The notes beneath the pieces were generated by a model. That model was not told the DNA's origin. It ran no database searches and saw only the letters and a program-made list of their open reading frames with translations. 34,493 nt of DNA from Deferribacteres bacterium (GTDB lineage: Bacteria; Chrysiogenota; Deferribacteres; Deferribacterales; Geovibrionaceae). The stretch covers positions 1-34,493 of the forward strand of contig JAEWZN010000004.1 in NCBI GenBank assembly GCA_023395255.1, in the 5' to 3' direction. Every line of letters starts with the position of its first letter. Position 1 is the stretch's first letter. Below, piece after piece: positions 1 to 6,289 of the stretch. The position numbers were made by a program, and so were the translations under genes.

Positions 1-80
1 TCCGAACACAGAAGTTAAGTCCTCCAGCGCCGATGATACTTAGCTAAGAGAGAGCTTGGGAGAGTAGGTCACTGCCAGAG
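1..80 (+). rRNA. rrf: 5S ribosomal RNA, 3' part (5' end outside window)
   Basis: The first 80 bases match the conserved 3' two thirds of bacterial 5S rRNA. The loop B/helix III segment CCGAACACAGAAGTTAAG is at 2-19, and the closing GAGAGTAGGTCACTGCCAG lies near 61-79. The 5' portion is cut by the window edge. A strong Rho-independent terminator follows at 93-122, so this is the end of an rRNA operon. The last 17 bases of the gene are repeated exactly 200 bp downstream, at 264-280. Confidence 0.93.
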
Positions 81-139
81 ATTAAAAATATGAAAGCCCG
101 ATGTCGAAAGATGTCGGGCTTTCCTGCGTTTAAGGGACA
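64..139 (+). repeat. 76-bp direct repeat, copy 1 (5S tail plus terminator)
   Basis: Bases 64-139 are identical to 264-339. The repeated unit contains the last 17 bases of 5S, the terminator hairpin and 17 bases beyond it. The offset is exactly 200 bp. Confidence 0.95.
93..122 (+). terminator. Rho-independent terminator of the rRNA operon
   Basis: A 9-bp perfect stem (AAAGCCCGA at 93-101 with TCGGGCTTT at 114-122) encloses a 12-base loop and starts 13 bases after the 5S end. The position directly after 5S and the A-rich/T-rich flanks fit an intrinsic terminator. Confidence 0.85.
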
Positions 140-183
140 AATACAGTGACCTGCTCTCCCGCATACAGGAAGTGTGTGCTTTA

Positions 184-250
184 GAAGCGTAGGCACATTC
201 ACTGTGCCTTAAGCGTGTGAGTAAACCGTACAGGACGTAGCGGTTTACTC
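184..250 (+). repeat. Two-hairpin dispersed element, copy 1
   Basis: Copy 1 of a structured element seen three times here (also 498-567 and 20115-20172). Hairpin 1 is AGGCAC (191-196) with GTGCCT (204-209) around a 7-base loop. It is followed by the conserved linker AGCGTGTG. Hairpin 2 is GAGTAAACCG (219-228) with CGGTTTACTC (241-250) around a 12-base loop that starts TACAGGA. This copy lies between the two 5S-tail repeats. Confidence 0.7.
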
Positions 251-263
251 CGTAAAGTCAGAC

Positions 264-339
264 GTAGGTCACTGCCAGAGATTAAAAATATGAAAGCCCG
301 ATGTCGAAAGATGTCGGGCTTTCCTGCGTTTAAGGGACA
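264..339 (+). repeat. 76-bp direct repeat, copy 2 (5S tail plus terminator)
   Basis: This is an exact second copy of 64-139. It carries only the last 17 bases of 5S, so it is not a second 5S gene. It does carry a complete second copy of the terminator hairpin (293-322), giving the rRNA operon tandem terminators. Confidence 0.95.
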
Positions 340-349
340 TGTTAGGAAC

Positions 350-490
350 AAGATTCTTCACTTCGTTCAGAATGACGCACTCCTGTGTCACTGCGAGGAG
401 CGACGCGACGCGGCAGTCTCTGAATATACTGAGAGATTGCTTCACCCTTGCAGGGTTCGCAATGACGCAATAAGTTCAAGTAAGGAACTG
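350..490 (+). repeat. ~140-bp dispersed repeat, copy A
   Basis: This segment aligns over nearly its whole length with 577-712, with scattered substitutions and a few small indels. Shared blocks include CTTCGTTCAGAATGACGCAC, CTGCGAGGAGCGACGCG, GAGAGATTGCTTCACCC and GGGTTCGCAATGACGCAA. Translations of such repeats give the familiar spurious peptides containing LRTLRG or CEER, which recur in many environmental genomes. There is no sign of genuine coding. Confidence 0.85.
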
Positions 491-497
491 CGCTGTG

Positions 498-567
498 AGA
501 AGCGAAGGGCGATCCATCCGCCCGCGAGCGTGTACGCAGACCGTACAGGATGTGTCGGTTTGATGTT
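498..567 (+). repeat. Two-hairpin dispersed element, copy 2
   Basis: Copy 2 of the structured element. Hairpin 1 is GGGCG (507-511) with CGCCC (519-523) around a 7-base loop. The linker GCGAGCGTGTAC follows. Hairpin 2 is CAGACCG with CGGTTTG, allowing one G-T pair, around a 12-base loop beginning TACAGGA. The stem bases differ from copy 1 yet pairing is kept. It sits between dispersed repeats A and B. Confidence 0.7.
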
Positions 568-576
568 GTGAAATCT

Positions 577-712
577 AAGATTCTTCGCTTCGTTCAGAAT
601 GACGCACTGCTGTGTCTCTGCGAGGAGCGACGCGGCAGTCTCTAAAATATACTGAGAGATTGCTTCACCCCTGAGGGTTCGCAATGACGCAAAAAGTTCA
701 AGCAAGGAACTG
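577..712 (+). repeat. ~140-bp dispersed repeat, copy B
   Basis: Second, diverged copy of the element at 350-490, in the same orientation and 227 bp downstream. It has lost 5 bases of a CGACG doublet and differs at several single positions. The divergence indicates an old duplication or independent insertion rather than a recent tandem copy. Confidence 0.85.
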
Positions 713-798
713 CACCGTGCGTAGAGTTACACCTTTCCCCTCAATCAAGTCTACAGTTAATCTGTCTATTGATGATGCCTGATATTTATTAAGCCAAT

Positions 799-817
799 GA
801 TAGTGATAATTATTAAT
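799..817. promoter_or_regulatory. Possible Fur-type operator upstream of the GMC operon
   Basis: The 19 bases from 799 match the classical Fur consensus GATAATGATAATCATTATC at 15 of 19 positions, with the core TGATAAT intact. The site is about 85-100 bp before the start codon at 901. The local sequence is AT-rich, so chance similarity is a real possibility. Confidence 0.3.
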
Positions 818-853
818 CAGTCATGTCTTGCAATTTGCCACCTTGCAGGTATA

Positions 854-895
854 TCCTAGTATATATGTATGAACAGCACACAAATCACTAGGAGG
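854..895 (+). promoter_or_regulatory. Hairpin that could mask the Shine-Dalgarno of the GMC operon
   Basis: TCCTAGT (854-860) is the exact reverse complement of ACTAGGA (887-893). The right arm covers the first bases of the strong Shine-Dalgarno AGGAGG (890-895), which sits 5 bases before the ATG at 901. If transcribed, this 7-bp stem with a 26-base loop would compete with ribosome binding. The pairing is seen in the sequence; the regulatory role is inferred. Confidence 0.4.
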
Positions 896-900
896 TAATT

Positions 901-1641
901 ATGTCAAAAAAGGCTGACATGACACGCAGAAATTTTTTGAAGGCAACGGGCGTTGCAGCAGGCGCTGCGGCTCTGAGCGGGAGCATACTGAGTGTTACAA
1001 CTGCTGAAACCCATGCTGCTGAAATGAAGCATTCGGCTCAAGTACCCTCCGAAAACACAAGAATTTCGCCGAAGGGCAAGATGTTTTTCACAAATGAACT
1101 GGAATTTGCAACTCTATCCGAAGCTTCCGAAAGGATTTTTCCAAAGGATGAGAACGGACCCGGAGCCAAGGAACTGGGCGTTCCCTTTTTCATTGATAAC
1201 CAGCTTGCAGGAGCCTACGGATACAACGCCAGGGAATATATGTCGGGACCCTTCTTTAAAGGGGCTCCAACACAGGGATACCAGACACCTCTTCTTAAAC
1301 GTGATATTTTTTCCAAGGGGCTGGGTGCTCTTAACAGCTATTCGCAGATGACGTTCCAAAAGAATTTCCCCGAACTTAAGGATGCTGACAAGGACGTGAT
1401 TCTCAAAATGTGCGAATCCGGCGCTATTCCTACAGATGGCTTTAATTCAGCGTACTTTTTTTCTCTCCTGCGCGGGGCAGTGCTGGCTGGCGTGTATGCT
1501 GATCCTATCTACGGCGGTAACAGCAATATGAACGGATGGCGAATGAAGCAGTATCCGGGAGCTCAGATGAGTTATTTCGACATCATAAAAAGCAGGAATT
1601 TTGAGAAGATTGAACCCGTTTCCCTTGCGGATATGTATTAA
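901..1641 (+). CDS. Gluconate 2-dehydrogenase subunit 3 family protein, Tat-exported
   Basis: Small subunit of a membrane- or periplasm-facing GMC dehydrogenase, 246 residues. The N-terminus is a clear twin-arginine signal (TRRNFLK, residues 8-14) followed by an Ala/Gly-rich hydrophobic stretch and a cleavage region near THA-AEM (about residues 38-41). The body matches the gluconate 2-dehydrogenase gamma-subunit pattern: an early region on gluconate/FAD-domain contact (LSEASERIFPKDENGPGA), a middle rich in aromatic residues, and a C-terminal GGNSNMNGWRMKQYPG motif. The start has a perfect AGGAGG. The gene for the flavoprotein follows after 18 bases, so the Tat signal on this subunit probably carries both folded subunits across the inner membrane. 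The true substrate cannot be told from sequence. Confidence 0.88.
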   Translation: MSKKADMTRRNFLKATGVAAGAAALSGSILSVTTAETHAAEMKHSAQVPSENTRISPKGKMFFTNELEFATLSEASERIFPKDENGPGAKELGVPFFIDNQLAGAYGYNAREYMSGPFFKGAPTQGYQTPLLKRDIFSKGLGALNSYSQMTFQKNFPELKDADKDVILKMCESGAIPTDGFNSAYFFSLLRGAVLAGVYADPIYGGNSNMNGWRMKQYPGAQMSYFDIIKSRNFEKIEPVSLADMY

Positions 1642-1659
1642 GAACGGGAGGATATTGAT

Positions 1660-3369
1660 ATGGCAACAGAACTTAAAAAAGTGAATGTGGTTACTGTCGG
1701 TGTCGGCTTTACAGGCGGCATAGTCGCTTCCGAATGCGCAAAAGCGGGCTTAAGCGTTGTCGGGCTTGAAAGGGGCGGCTGCAGGACGGTTGAAGACTTC
1801 ATGGAAATACATGACGAATGGCGATATGCAGTTAATTACGGCATGATGCAGGATCTCTCTAAAGAAACAATAACCTTCAGAAATGACCGTAATATGAAAG
1901 CTCTGCCAATGAGAAAACTTGGTTCCTTCCTTCTGGGCGATGGTCTTGGCGGCTCCGGTGTACATTGGAATGGGATGAATTTCAGGTTTTTTCCGTATGA
2001 CTTCAAAATCAAAACCATGACGAAGGAACGCTACGGCAGCAAACTGTCCGGAGACTATCTTATTCAGGACTGGGGGCTGAGCTATGAGCAGCTTGAACCG
2101 TATTACACTAAATTTGAGAACATCATAGGTGTTTCAGGCGAATCAGTCAGTCCGTTTGACGGAAAAAGATCCTCACCCTATCCGCTGCCGCCTCTTGTGA
2201 AGACCCCTGTCATGGAGATCTTTGAAAACGGCGCAAAAAAATCCGGCTGTCACCCTTACGTGCTTCCGGCGGGTATAGCCTCGCAGGCTTATACAAACCC
2301 TGACGGCGCTGAGCTTAACCCCTGCGAATACTGCGGTCACTGTGAAAGGTTCGGTTGCGAATACAACGCCAAGGCAAGCCCCATAAATACAGTGATCCCC
2401 GTTGCTCAGAAGACAGGTAATTTTGAGCTGCGCTGCAACGCTAATGTTGTGGAAGTGCTGAAAAAAGGGAACATGGTCACAGGTGTGCGATACATTAATA
2501 CTCTTACACTGGAAGAATTTATACAGCCTGCGGATGTGGTTGTTCTCGGCAGCTATGTAATGAACAACGCCAAGCTTCTCATGGTTTCCGGAATCGGTGA
2601 AATGTATGATCCTATGACGGGCAAAGGCACTCTCGGCAAAAACTACTGTTACCAAATCACTCCGGGTGCAACCGGATTTTTTGATGAACAGATGAATTTG
2701 TTCGCCGGAGCAGGCGCACTGGCCATAGGTGTGGATGATTTCAACGGAGACAACTTCGATCATTCAGGGCTTAACTTCATTCACGGGGGGCTCATATCGA
2801 TGCTCCAGAGCGGTAAGCGTCCCATAGAAACCAATGCTGTTCCTGCCGGCACTCCTTCATGGGGCGCAGCGTTTAAACAAGCTTCTATCAGCAGTTTTAC
2901 ACGCTCGCTGGGTGTGGGCGCTCAGGGGGCATCTATTCCTCATAAAGAAAATTATCTTTCACTTGATGATACTTATAAGGATGCTTACGGCCTGCCGCTG
3001 CTCAGGATGACATACAACTTCACAGAGCAGGACAGGGCAATGTTTGATTTCCTTACAGGGAAGATTGATATGATAGTGAAAAATATGGGCGCCAAATCAG
3101 TCGGTCTGAAGTCCAACAGCAAAGATTACAACATTGTGCCCTACCAGACTACTCACAACACAGGCGGCACAATCATGGGCAGTGATCCTAAGGAAAGCGT
3201 AGTGAACACATATCTCCAGCATTGGGATGCTGAAAATCTGTTTGTCGTGGGCGCGGGCAACTTCCCTCACAACGGCGGCTGCAACCCGACGGGAACAGTT
3301 GGCGCACTCGCCTACAGATGCGCCGACGGCGTACTTAAGTATTCCAAAAAGAGCAGTTCGCTGGTTTAA
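1660..3369 (+). CDS. GMC-family FAD dehydrogenase, large subunit (gluconate 2-dehydrogenase type)
   Basis: Flavoprotein of 569 residues that oxidises an alcohol or sugar-type substrate. The N-terminal dinucleotide fold has GVGFTGG at about residues 14-20 and ends in an acidic LERG (the usual first motif is GxGxxG, so it is intact). A cysteine cluster CEYCGHCERFGC lies near residues 221-233. Related sugar dehydrogenases of this subgroup use such cysteines for an iron-sulfur cluster. The C-terminal motif NFPHNGGCNPTGT (about 533-546) supplies the GMC His and Asn. There is no own signal peptide, so export probably rides on the Tat signal of the preceding subunit. In many relatives a multihaem cytochrome c gene follows. 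None is present here, and a terminator follows 21 bases after the stop. The substrate and electron acceptor are unknown. Confidence 0.88.
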   Translation: MATELKKVNVVTVGVGFTGGIVASECAKAGLSVVGLERGGCRTVEDFMEIHDEWRYAVNYGMMQDLSKETITFRNDRNMKALPMRKLGSFLLGDGLGGSGVHWNGMNFRFFPYDFKIKTMTKERYGSKLSGDYLIQDWGLSYEQLEPYYTKFENIIGVSGESVSPFDGKRSSPYPLPPLVKTPVMEIFENGAKKSGCHPYVLPAGIASQAYTNPDGAELNPCEYCGHCERFGCEYNAKASPINTVIPVAQKTGNFELRCNANVVEVLKKGNMVTGVRYINTLTLEEFIQPADVVVLGSYVMNNAKLLMVSGIGEMYDPMTGKGTLGKNYCYQITPGATGFFDEQMNLFAGAGALAIGVDDFNGDNFDHSGLNFIHGGLISMLQSGKRPIETNAVPAGTPSWGAAFKQASISSFTRSLGVGAQGASIPHKENYLSLDDTYKDAYGLPLLRMTYNFTEQDRAMFDFLTGKIDMIVKNMGAKSVGLKSNSKDYNIVPYQTTHNTGGTIMGSDPKESVVNTYLQHWDAENLFVVGAGNFPHNGGCNPTGTVGALAYRCADGVLKYSKKSSSLV

Positions 3370-3390
3370 GATAACAACGGTATTGATGAA

Positions 3391-3420
3391 AAGAGCCCCG
3401 AAATTCTCCGGGGTTCTTTG
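3391..3420 (+). terminator. Rho-independent terminator after the GMC operon
   Basis: A 10-bp stem with one G-T pair (AAGAGCCCCG at 3391-3400, CGGGGTTCTT at 3409-3418) and an 8-base loop is followed by TGTTGCTTTT. It lies 21 bases after the flavoprotein stop. Confidence 0.75.
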
Positions 3421-3600
3421 TTGCTTTTGTGTGCAACTTCACTTGCCGAAGGGGCAGAAGCTTTTACCAGTTACGATAAGAGCAAAAGAAATCCTTATCA
3501 CAAAAGCGATATGAATGCTTACGACTGGAACCTTGGATATTCCGCAGCTAAAAAGGCTTACAAGGAGGGGATTGCTGCGCATTATGATGGTGACAAAGGC
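3418..3600 (+). pseudogene. Fragment of a small exported protein (gene remnant)
   Basis: An open frame from TTG at 3418 encodes the tail of a signal peptide (LLLCATSLAEGAEA) and then a polar, lysine- and tyrosine-rich segment (PYHKSDMNAYDWNLGYSAA...) up to about 3600. The frame then runs into the antisense of the methyltransferase 3' end. No charged N-terminal start region, no Shine-Dalgarno and no natural stop are present, and the terminator of the upstream operon abuts the signal-peptide remnant. It looks like a gene that lost both ends by deletion. I do not recognise the family. It could instead be a chance open frame. Confidence 0.35.
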
Positions 3601-4220
3601 TTTTCTCCTCTCTCTGCTATTACCCAGTGTCCTGAATCATCATCTATTATTGTGCATGTGCAGCCGAGCTTTTCAAAGGATTCAGCCATGGCTGCGGGAG
3701 TAAGATTCTGCTTAAATTTCTGGCTGACTTTCTCTTTCCACGCAGGATTTTCCTTGGACATTTCTGCATCTACCTGATCGAATATTTCCTTTGAGCCGAA
3801 GCCGCCGCCAATATATATTTTCCCATCAGGAGAAAGAATTCTCAGCAATTCAGCAAATCCTTTTTCATAATCATCCCAGAACCAGACGGAGCCGCGGCTG
3901 ACTATGAGATCAATCGCTGAGTCATCAACGGGTATATCTTCAGCAGAACAGACAATGCCCCTGACTCGTCCTGAGAGACCTTTTACCGCTGCTCTGTTGA
4001 TGGCTATCTCTATGGCATCCGGATTAATATCCGCAAAGATCATTTTCATTTCATCTGCCTGTGCCAGCATAGAAAATCCAAGCATTCCGCCTCCGCAACC
4101 CACATCCAGGCATGTGCCTTTGGTTATTCTGCATTTTTCTATTATCTGCGCTGCCACAACAGGATAAAGCGGAGCAAAGATTCCGGTGGCTATTTTGTCA
4201 AATTCCTGTGCTTTATTCAT
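3582..4220 (-). CDS. Class I SAM-dependent methyltransferase
   Basis: Soluble methyltransferase of 212 residues. The SAM-binding motif I LDVGCGGGMLGFS is at about residues 38-50. Motif II acidic residue is in FADINPDA (about 62-69), and a SAEDIPVDD motif (adenine contact) follows near 91-99. The strand-4 region reads IDLIVSRGSVWFWDD, followed by a LSPDGKIYIGGGFG loop. These are the hallmarks of the Methyltransf_11/25 group. The substrate cannot be deduced. The last residues overlap the antisense gene remnant at 3418-3600. Its promoter must lie in the region holding the (TA)16 tract, shared with the divergent phnD-like gene. Confidence 0.85.
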   Translation of the reverse strand: MNKAQEFDKIATGIFAPLYPVVAAQIIEKCRITKGTCLDVGCGGGMLGFSMLAQADEMKMIFADINPDAIEIAINRAAVKGLSGRVRGIVCSAEDIPVDDSAIDLIVSRGSVWFWDDYEKGFAELLRILSPDGKIYIGGGFGSKEIFDQVDAEMSKENPAWKEKVSQKFKQNLTPAAMAESFEKLGCTCTIIDDDSGHWVIAERGEKPLSPS

Positions 4221-4240
4221 TATTTACCTCAGAATTATTC

Positions 4241-4284
<44 letters not shown>

Positions 4285-4424
4285 TAGGAAAAAGTGCAAA
4301 TACAAAAACGAATGTGAATTGAATTTTTTAAAAGAATATGACATCCGCCTGACAGCGATAGGATAAAAATCAGTATCATTAACAAATGATTCAGCACCTA
4401 TCCGCTTAATCTGGAGGAGAGTTT

Positions 4425-5390
4425 ATGAAAAATTTTATGACAAAAATAGTGATGTTTGCTGCTCTGCTGCTTATGTCTTTCTCTGCTGCTGTGGCAGATG
4501 ACTGCCCCAGAGGGCAGCTGGACAAGAAGTTCTGTGACCGCAATGGTGATATGGTGGCTGATGCTCCGGCAGATAAAAAGGAATGGGTTGATCCTTCCGT
4601 AATCATTTTCAGCTATACACCCGTTGAGGACCCTGAGGTTTACAGGGGTGTGTGGGACGATTTTCTTAAACACATGGAAAAAGTTACAGGTAAAAAAGTA
4701 CAGTTTTTCCCTGTTCAGTCAAACGCAGCCCAGCTTGAGGCTATGCGCTCAGGCAGACTCCATGTTGCAGGCTTTAACACAGGCTCCAACCCCATAGCTG
4801 TAAACTGCGCAGGGTTTGTTCCTTTTGCAATGATGGCTTCAGCGGAAGGTGCTTTCGGCTATGAGATGGAGATAATCACACATACTGATTCAAGCATCAA
4901 AAAAGTTGAAGACCTGAAAGGCAGAACCCTTGCATTTACCTCACCCACTTCAAACTCCGGTTTTAAGGCTCCTTCCGCACTCCTTAAGAGCGAGTTCGGG
5001 CTTGAGGCGGACAAAGACTTCAAAACTGCATTCAGCGGCAAGCACGATAACTCTGTTCTCGGAGTTTATAACAAAGACTATGAAGCGGCGGCAATAGCGA
5101 ACGAAGTCATGAAGCGGATGATAGAGCGCAAGGTTATTGACGGCAGCAAAATACGCACTATATATCAGTCTCAGACTTTCCCCACCACAGGCTACGGACA
5201 CGTTTACAATCTTAAACCTGAGCTTGCAGAGAAAATCAAAAAGGCTTTTCTCTCCTATGACTGGACAAATACACCCCTGAAAGCTGAGTTCAAATCAGAA
5301 GACAGATTCATACCCATAACCTACAAAAAGGAATGGGAAGTTGTCAGAAAAATAGACGCAGCAATGGGCGTAACATACGATTGCAAATAA
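4425..5390 (+). CDS. phnD: Phosphonate/phosphite-type ABC transporter substrate-binding protein (PhnD family)
   Basis: Periplasmic binding protein of 321 residues for a phosphorus oxyanion or phosphonate, delivering it to the ATPase and permeases encoded next. The signal peptide covers residues 1-24 (cleavage after AVA). The mature start is unusual: two cysteines bracket a DRNGDMVAD segment (about residues 38-46) that resembles a DxDxDG-type calcium loop. The classical PhnD core follows, with FSYTPVEDPEVYRGVWDDF, the QLEAMRSGRLHVAGFNTG hinge (about 103-120) and EDLKGRTLAFTSPTSNSG (about 165-182), whose Ser/Thr side chains bind the oxyanion in the family. The start is supported by GGAGGAG 8 bases upstream. 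A hairpin terminator-like element follows before the ATPase gene, so the binding protein may be made in excess. No C-P lyase or phosphite dehydrogenase gene is in the window, so the ligand is uncertain. Confidence 0.87.
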   Translation: MKNFMTKIVMFAALLLMSFSAAVADDCPRGQLDKKFCDRNGDMVADAPADKKEWVDPSVIIFSYTPVEDPEVYRGVWDDFLKHMEKVTGKKVQFFPVQSNAAQLEAMRSGRLHVAGFNTGSNPIAVNCAGFVPFAMMASAEGAFGYEMEIITHTDSSIKKVEDLKGRTLAFTSPTSNSGFKAPSALLKSEFGLEADKDFKTAFSGKHDNSVLGVYNKDYEAAAIANEVMKRMIERKVIDGSKIRTIYQSQTFPTTGYGHVYNLKPELAEKIKKAFLSYDWTNTPLKAEFKSEDRFIPITYKKEWEVVRKIDAAMGVTYDCK

Positions 5391-5408
5391 CACCGACAGG
5401 GATAAAAA

Positions 5409-5435
5409 ACGGCGGTTGGGTTTTCCGGCCGCCGT
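5409..5435 (+). terminator. Intra-operon terminator/attenuator between phnD and phnC
   Basis: ACGGCGG (5409-5415) pairs with CCGCCGT (5429-5435) around a 13-base loop, then ATTTATATTTTT follows. This is a plausible leaky intrinsic terminator or an mRNA-stabilising hairpin in the 68-bp gap. It would give more binding protein than membrane components. Confidence 0.6.
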
Positions 5436-5458
5436 ATTTATATTTTTAAGAGAGAATA

Positions 5459-6286
5459 ATGCTTAAACTCGAAAACCTTATAAAAAAATACGGAACAGGC
5501 GATCTGGCCTTGAACGGAGTTAACCTGGAGCTGGGGCGCGGAGAGATAATTGCACTTATCGGCCCTTCGGGAGCCGGGAAAAGCACTCTGATACGCTGTG
5601 TCAACCGCCTTGTGGAGCCTACATCCGGCCGGATACTTGTTGGCGGCGGTGATATAGCATCTCTCAGGGGAGCTTCCCTGCGCAGGGCAAGACGGAAGAT
5701 AGGCATGATATTTCAGGAGTACGCCCTTGTGGAGCGTCTGACTGTAATGGAGAATGTGCTTTCCGGCAGGCTGGGCTATACAGGTTTCTGGAAAAGCTGG
5801 TTCAGAAAGTTTTCTGCCGAGGATGTTTCAAAGGCTCTCAACCTGCTGGAGCGTGTGGGGCTTTCGGAACATTTTGACAAAAGGGCTGATGCTCTCTCCG
5901 GCGGACAGCGCCAGAGGGTGGGTATCGCCCGTGCGCTTCTTCAGGAGCCTGATCTTCTCCTTGTGGATGAACCGACGGCAAGCCTCGATCCCAAGACTGC
6001 AAGGCAGATAATGCGCCTTATCAAAGAGCTTTGCCGTGAGAGAGAACTGCTTGCGGTGATCAACCTCCATGATGTGGGGCTGGCGAAAATGTTTGCCGAC
6101 AGAATAATAGGCCTCCGCAAGGGGAGTATAGTGTTTGACGGCAAGCCTGAAATGCTCACAGACGGCATATTGACTGAGATATACGGCGAAGAGGACTGGA
6201 GCGGAGGAGCGGACAGGAACAAGTCTCCTGAGTCTGAACATCAGAATCCATGCGGAAGCATGGAATATGCTCTGGCGAATGATTAG
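5459..6286 (+). CDS. phnC: Phosphonate-type ABC transporter ATP-binding protein (PhnC family)
   Basis: ATPase of the importer, 275 residues, acting as a dimer on the cytoplasmic face of the PhnE permeases. Walker A is GPSGAGKST (about residues 35-43), the Q-loop is [18 protein letters not shown], the signature is LSGGQRQR (about 143-150), Walker B is [12 protein letters not shown] (about 162-173), and the switch His is in [10 protein letters not shown]. The first 240 residues fit the PhnC family. The last ~25 residues are a polar extension that is not needed for ATPase function. The start is preceded by AGAGAG. Three bases separate its stop from the first permease, which suggests translational coupling. 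Confidence 0.92.
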   Translation: MLKLENLIKKYGTGDLALNGVNLELGRGEIIALIGPSGAGKSTLIRCVNRLVEPTSGRILVGGGDIASLRGASLRRARRKIGMIFQEYALVERLTVMENVLSGRLGYTGFWKSWFRKFSAEDVSKALNLLERVGLSEHFDKRADALSGGQRQRVGIARALLQEPDLLLVDEPTASLDPKTARQIMRLIKELCRERELLAVINLHDVGLAKMFADRIIGLRKGSIVFDGKPEMLTDGILTEIYGEEDWSGGADRNKSPESEHQNPCGSMEYALAND

Positions 6287-6289
6287 CCT

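Noticed and set aside
264..280. Second 5S rRNA gene
   Set aside because: Only the last 17 bases of 5S are present in the second copy; the rest is unrelated sequence.
290..705. Open frames over the dispersed repeats (plus 290-571, minus 442-705)
   Set aside because: They lie entirely in repeated non-coding elements, have no ribosome site, and give the typical spurious LRTLRG/CEER peptides.
2173..2763. 196-codon open frame on the minus strand
   Set aside because: It is antisense to the GMC flavoprotein, whose motifs are clear. The translation has no recognisable features and no ribosome site.
4344..4404. Riboswitch in the leader of the importer operon
   Set aside because: A small ATCATT/AATGAT hairpin and a loose GATAGG/CCTATC pairing are visible, but nothing matches a known riboswitch core.
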